Source of the DNA: Methylobacterium sp. Leaf108
Lineage (GTDB): Bacteria; Pseudomonadota; Alphaproteobacteria; Rhizobiales; Beijerinckiaceae
DNA length: 64,000 nucleotides
Assembly: GCF_001423265.1 (NCBI RefSeq)
Contig: NZ_LMND01000031.1
Span: 187,797-251,796, forward strand
Direction: 5' to 3'
In this document: positions 62,244 to 64,000 of the stretch, one piece after another
Layout: the number at the start of each line of letters is the position of its first letter
Position numbering within the stretch: the stretch's first letter is position 1
Translations under genes and position numbers: made by a program
Notes under the pieces: model-generated
Told to the model about the DNA's origin: nothing
Seen by the model: the letters and a program-made list of their open reading frames with translations, nothing else
Databases searched by the model: none

Positions 62244-63628
62244 GGTCGCCGGGCGCGACGCCGTCCTCTGGCAGGAAGGGGCCGCCCCACGTCCGTCTCG
62301 GCTCCCTGCGCCGGCGCCTGCTCACGGCCGCCCTCGTCCTCGTGGTGGCGGCCCTAGTGGTGGCAGGCATCGCCATCGGGCTGATCCTGCACCGGTTCGT
62401 GCGCGGCCAGCTCGACAGCCGCCTCGACAGCCAGATCGTCGCCATCGCGACGGGCCTCGAGGCCGGTCCGAACGGCCTCGCCACCGCCCCCGGCCTCGAC
62501 GGGCCGCCCTTTGACCGGCGGCGGTCCGGCTGGTACTGGCAGGTCCGCCGGGACGGGACGGTGCTGCGCTCGGGCACCCTCGAGGGGCGGGACCTCGACG
62601 TCCCCGCCGGGCCGCGGCGTCCGCGCGACCACGACGGGCCGCATCCGGCCGACGGCGTCGATCCCTGGGGCCGCCCGGTGATCCTGCGCGTGCTGACCCT
62701 GCCGCCCGGGGCCGGGGCGGGGCCGACGGTGATCGCGGCCGCCGCGCCGGCCGCCGCCCTCAACGGCCCCTTGCGCGAGGCGCTGGGCGCGCTGGCCCTG
62801 ACGCTCGGCGTCCTCGGCCTGTGCCTGATGGCCGGGGTGGTGGCGCAGGTGCACCTGGGGCTGCGCCCCCTGGAGCGCCTGCGCCGCGATCTCGCGCAGG
62901 TCCGGGAGGGGCGCCGCGCCCGCATCCCCGCGGCGCAGCCGGCCGAGATCAAGCCCCTGGTCGCCGAGGTCAACGCCCTCCTCGACCAGGGCGAGGCCAA
63001 CCTGGAGCGCGCCCGCACCCATGTCGCCAACCTCGCCCACGGCCTCAAGACACCCCTGGCGACCCTGTCGATGGCCCTGGCGAGCGAGGGCCGCGACACC
63101 GACGGCCGCCTGTCGGCCCTCGTCTCGGCCATGGACGGGCAGATCCGCCATCACCTGCGCCGTGCCCGCGCCGCGGCCCTGGGCGAGGCCGCCCGCACCC
63201 GCCTCGAGCTGGCCGGCCCCGTCGCCGACCTGCGCACCACCTTCGTGCGGCTCTACGCCGAGAAGGGCGTCGCCATCGCCCTCGACCTGCCGGCCGGGCT
63301 GGGGGTCGCCTGCGACGGCCAGGACCTCGACGAGATGCTCGGCAACCTCGTCGACAACGCCTGCCGCTGGTGCCGGACGCGCGTGCGCATCGCGGCCGCG
63401 GCCCGCGGGGCCGGCATCGTCATCGCGGTGGAGGACGACGGCCCGGGCCTCGACGCGCAGGCCGCGGCCGAGGCGCTGCGACGTGGCCGGCGCCTCGACG
63501 AAAGCCTGCCCGGCCACGGCTTCGGCCTGTCGATCACCACCGAACTCGCCGACCTCTACGGCGGCGGCCTCGCCCTCGGCCGCGCCGGCCTCGGAGGCCT
63601 GCGCGCGGAGCTGACCCTGCCGGCGTGA
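62240..63628 (+). CDS. PhoQ-like sensor histidine kinase
   Basis: The 462-aa partner kinase of the 61575 regulator. A first membrane helix (LLTAALVLVVAALVVAGIAI), a periplasmic section of about 125 residues with an acidic/histidine patch (RPRDHDGPHPADG) and a second helix (ALALTLGVLGLCLMAGVVAQV) precede a HAMP linker. The phospho-acceptor His is in NLAHGLKTPLATLS, the PhoQ-type H-box. ATP-binding boxes are NLVDNACRWC, VEDDGPGLD and GHGFGLSI. It starts at GTG 62240 with GGAGGGGG upstream and 4-base overlap with the regulator. Ligand unknown; Mg2+, pH or peptides are typical for relatives. Confidence 0.93.
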   Translation: MRSPGATPSSGRKGPPHVRLGSLRRRLLTAALVLVVAALVVAGIAIGLILHRFVRGQLDSRLDSQIVAIATGLEAGPNGLATAPGLDGPPFDRRRSGWYWQVRRDGTVLRSGTLEGRDLDVPAGPRRPRDHDGPHPADGVDPWGRPVILRVLTLPPGAGAGPTVIAAAAPAAALNGPLREALGALALTLGVLGLCLMAGVVAQVHLGLRPLERLRRDLAQVREGRRARIPAAQPAEIKPLVAEVNALLDQGEANLERARTHVANLAHGLKTPLATLSMALASEGRDTDGRLSALVSAMDGQIRHHLRRARAAALGEAARTRLELAGPVADLRTTFVRLYAEKGVAIALDLPAGLGVACDGQDLDEMLGNLVDNACRWCRTRVRIAAAARGAGIVIAVEDDGPGLDAQAAAEALRRGRRLDESLPGHGFGLSITTELADLYGGGLALGRAGLGGLRAELTLPA

Positions 63629-63664
63629 GGGCAGGGGTGCAGCCCATCGGCCACGGACACCCCG

Positions 63665-63689
63665 CGCCACCCTCGTGTAGAGGGTGGCG
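63665..63689 (+). terminator. Perfect 10-bp hairpin just before the helicase start
   Basis: CGCCACCCTC (63665-63674) pairs with GAGGGTGGCG (63680-63689) around GTGTA. There is no T tract. It ends 4 bases before ATG 63694, and its right arm contains GAGGGTGG, the only likely ribosome site. It could therefore act as a terminator for the kinase transcript or hide the ribosome site of the next gene. Confidence 0.5.
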
Positions 63690-63693
63690 GGTG

Positions 63694-64000
63694 ATGCACC
63701 TGCGACCCTACCAGCGCGCCAGCCTCGATGCCCTCCACGCCTCCTGGGCAGCGGGCGAACGGGCCGGCCTCGTCGTCCTGCCCACGGGGGCGGGCAAAGC
63801 GCTCGTCATCGCCGCCCTGGTGCGCGAGGTCCTGGCCGCCGCGCCGGACCGGCGCATCGCCGTGGTCACCCACACCCGGGAACTGATCGCCCAGAACCAT
63901 CGCGAACTCCTCGGCTACTGGCCGCAGGCGCCCGCCGGGATCTATTCGGCGGGCCTCGGCCGGCGCGAGGCCGGGGCGCAGGTGCTGTTCTGCGGCATCC
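63694..64000 (+). CDS. DEAD/DEAH-box helicase (partial, cut by the window end)
   Basis: The first 102 codons of a superfamily 2 helicase. LRPYQRASLDALHASW is the Q-like start of SSL2/RadD-type proteins, LPTGAGKALVIAALV is the Walker A motif (the usual GKT/S is GKA here) and VVTHTRELIAQNHREL is motif Ia. The reading frame is open to the last base. RadD-like helicases act in DNA repair; the class cannot be fixed from this part. ATG 63694 or GTG 63691 starts it, four bases or less after a hairpin. Confidence 0.85.
   Translation, partial: MHLRPYQRASLDALHASWAAGERAGLVVLPTGAGKALVIAALVREVLAAAPDRRIAVVTHTRELIAQNHRELLGYWPQAPAGIYSAGLGRREAGAQVLFCGI

Overview
The window is a contiguous piece of chromosome from a GC-rich alphaproteobacterium, most likely Methylobacterium/Methylorubrum or a close Hyphomicrobiales relative (inferred from memory of gene content and order, not from a search). 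Supporting signs are the high GC of nearly all genes, the order pcm-like/tolC, popZ/valS and sppA/ihfB/lapA/trpF/trpB, a TrcR (DUF1013) cell-cycle regulator, a perfect EcfG-type stress promoter (GGAAC-N16-CGTT at 45250-45274), and several short dispersed repeats that start at stop codons. I see no prophage, plasmid backbone, CRISPR array, rRNA operon or intact insertion sequence.

Layout. 1-10.6 kb is housekeeping: hflX, a fasciclin protein, trcR, rpsA, sppA, ihfB, lapA, trpF, trpB and a tRNA(CAU). 11-22.5 kb is accessory: a crotonase-fold secreted protein, a sulfonate-type binding protein, a truncated rhodanese behind four copies of a start-site module, an MltB-type transglycosylase, an orphan Cache histidine kinase, a DEAD-box RNA helicase, a thioesterase and small secreted proteins. 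22.5-25.2 kb (minus strand) holds a rhodanese, arginase and ureD linked by 4-base GTGA overlaps. 25.6-26.3 kb is an AT-rich island with a frameshifted gene. 26.7-29.4 kb is a two-gene cell-surface polysaccharide locus (acetyltransferase-like protein and flippase). 29.5-38.9 kb has tRNA-Asn, tRNA-Cys, a pcm-like gene, tolC, popZ, valS and a DegP-type protease.

39.1-44.0 kb is a run of five same-strand genes for envelope proteins (OmpA-like, coiled-coil membrane protein, secreted protein, glycine-zipper lipoprotein, secreted protein). It is the best candidate here for an undescribed system. 44-51 kb mixes queF, eno, a Cld-family protein, DCC and DUF1345 proteins, a bestrophin and small ORFs, interleaved with dispersed repeats. 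51.7-56 kb has a degenerate receiver and a minus-strand amide-utilisation operon (formamidase, binding protein, amidase). 56-64 kb has a PhnA-like membrane protein, maeB, an acetyltransferase, a DUF3297 protein, a PepSY-type protein divergent from a PhoPQ-like two-component pair, and the start of a helicase cut off by the window end.

A theme across the window is small repeats at 3' gene ends. Three dispersed families begin on, or contain, the stop codon of the upstream gene (trpB, the 21631 gene, the pcm-like gene, the DUF1345 gene, the 43420 gene, eno and the 44406 gene), and a 20-bp tandem array does the same for the 3543 gene.
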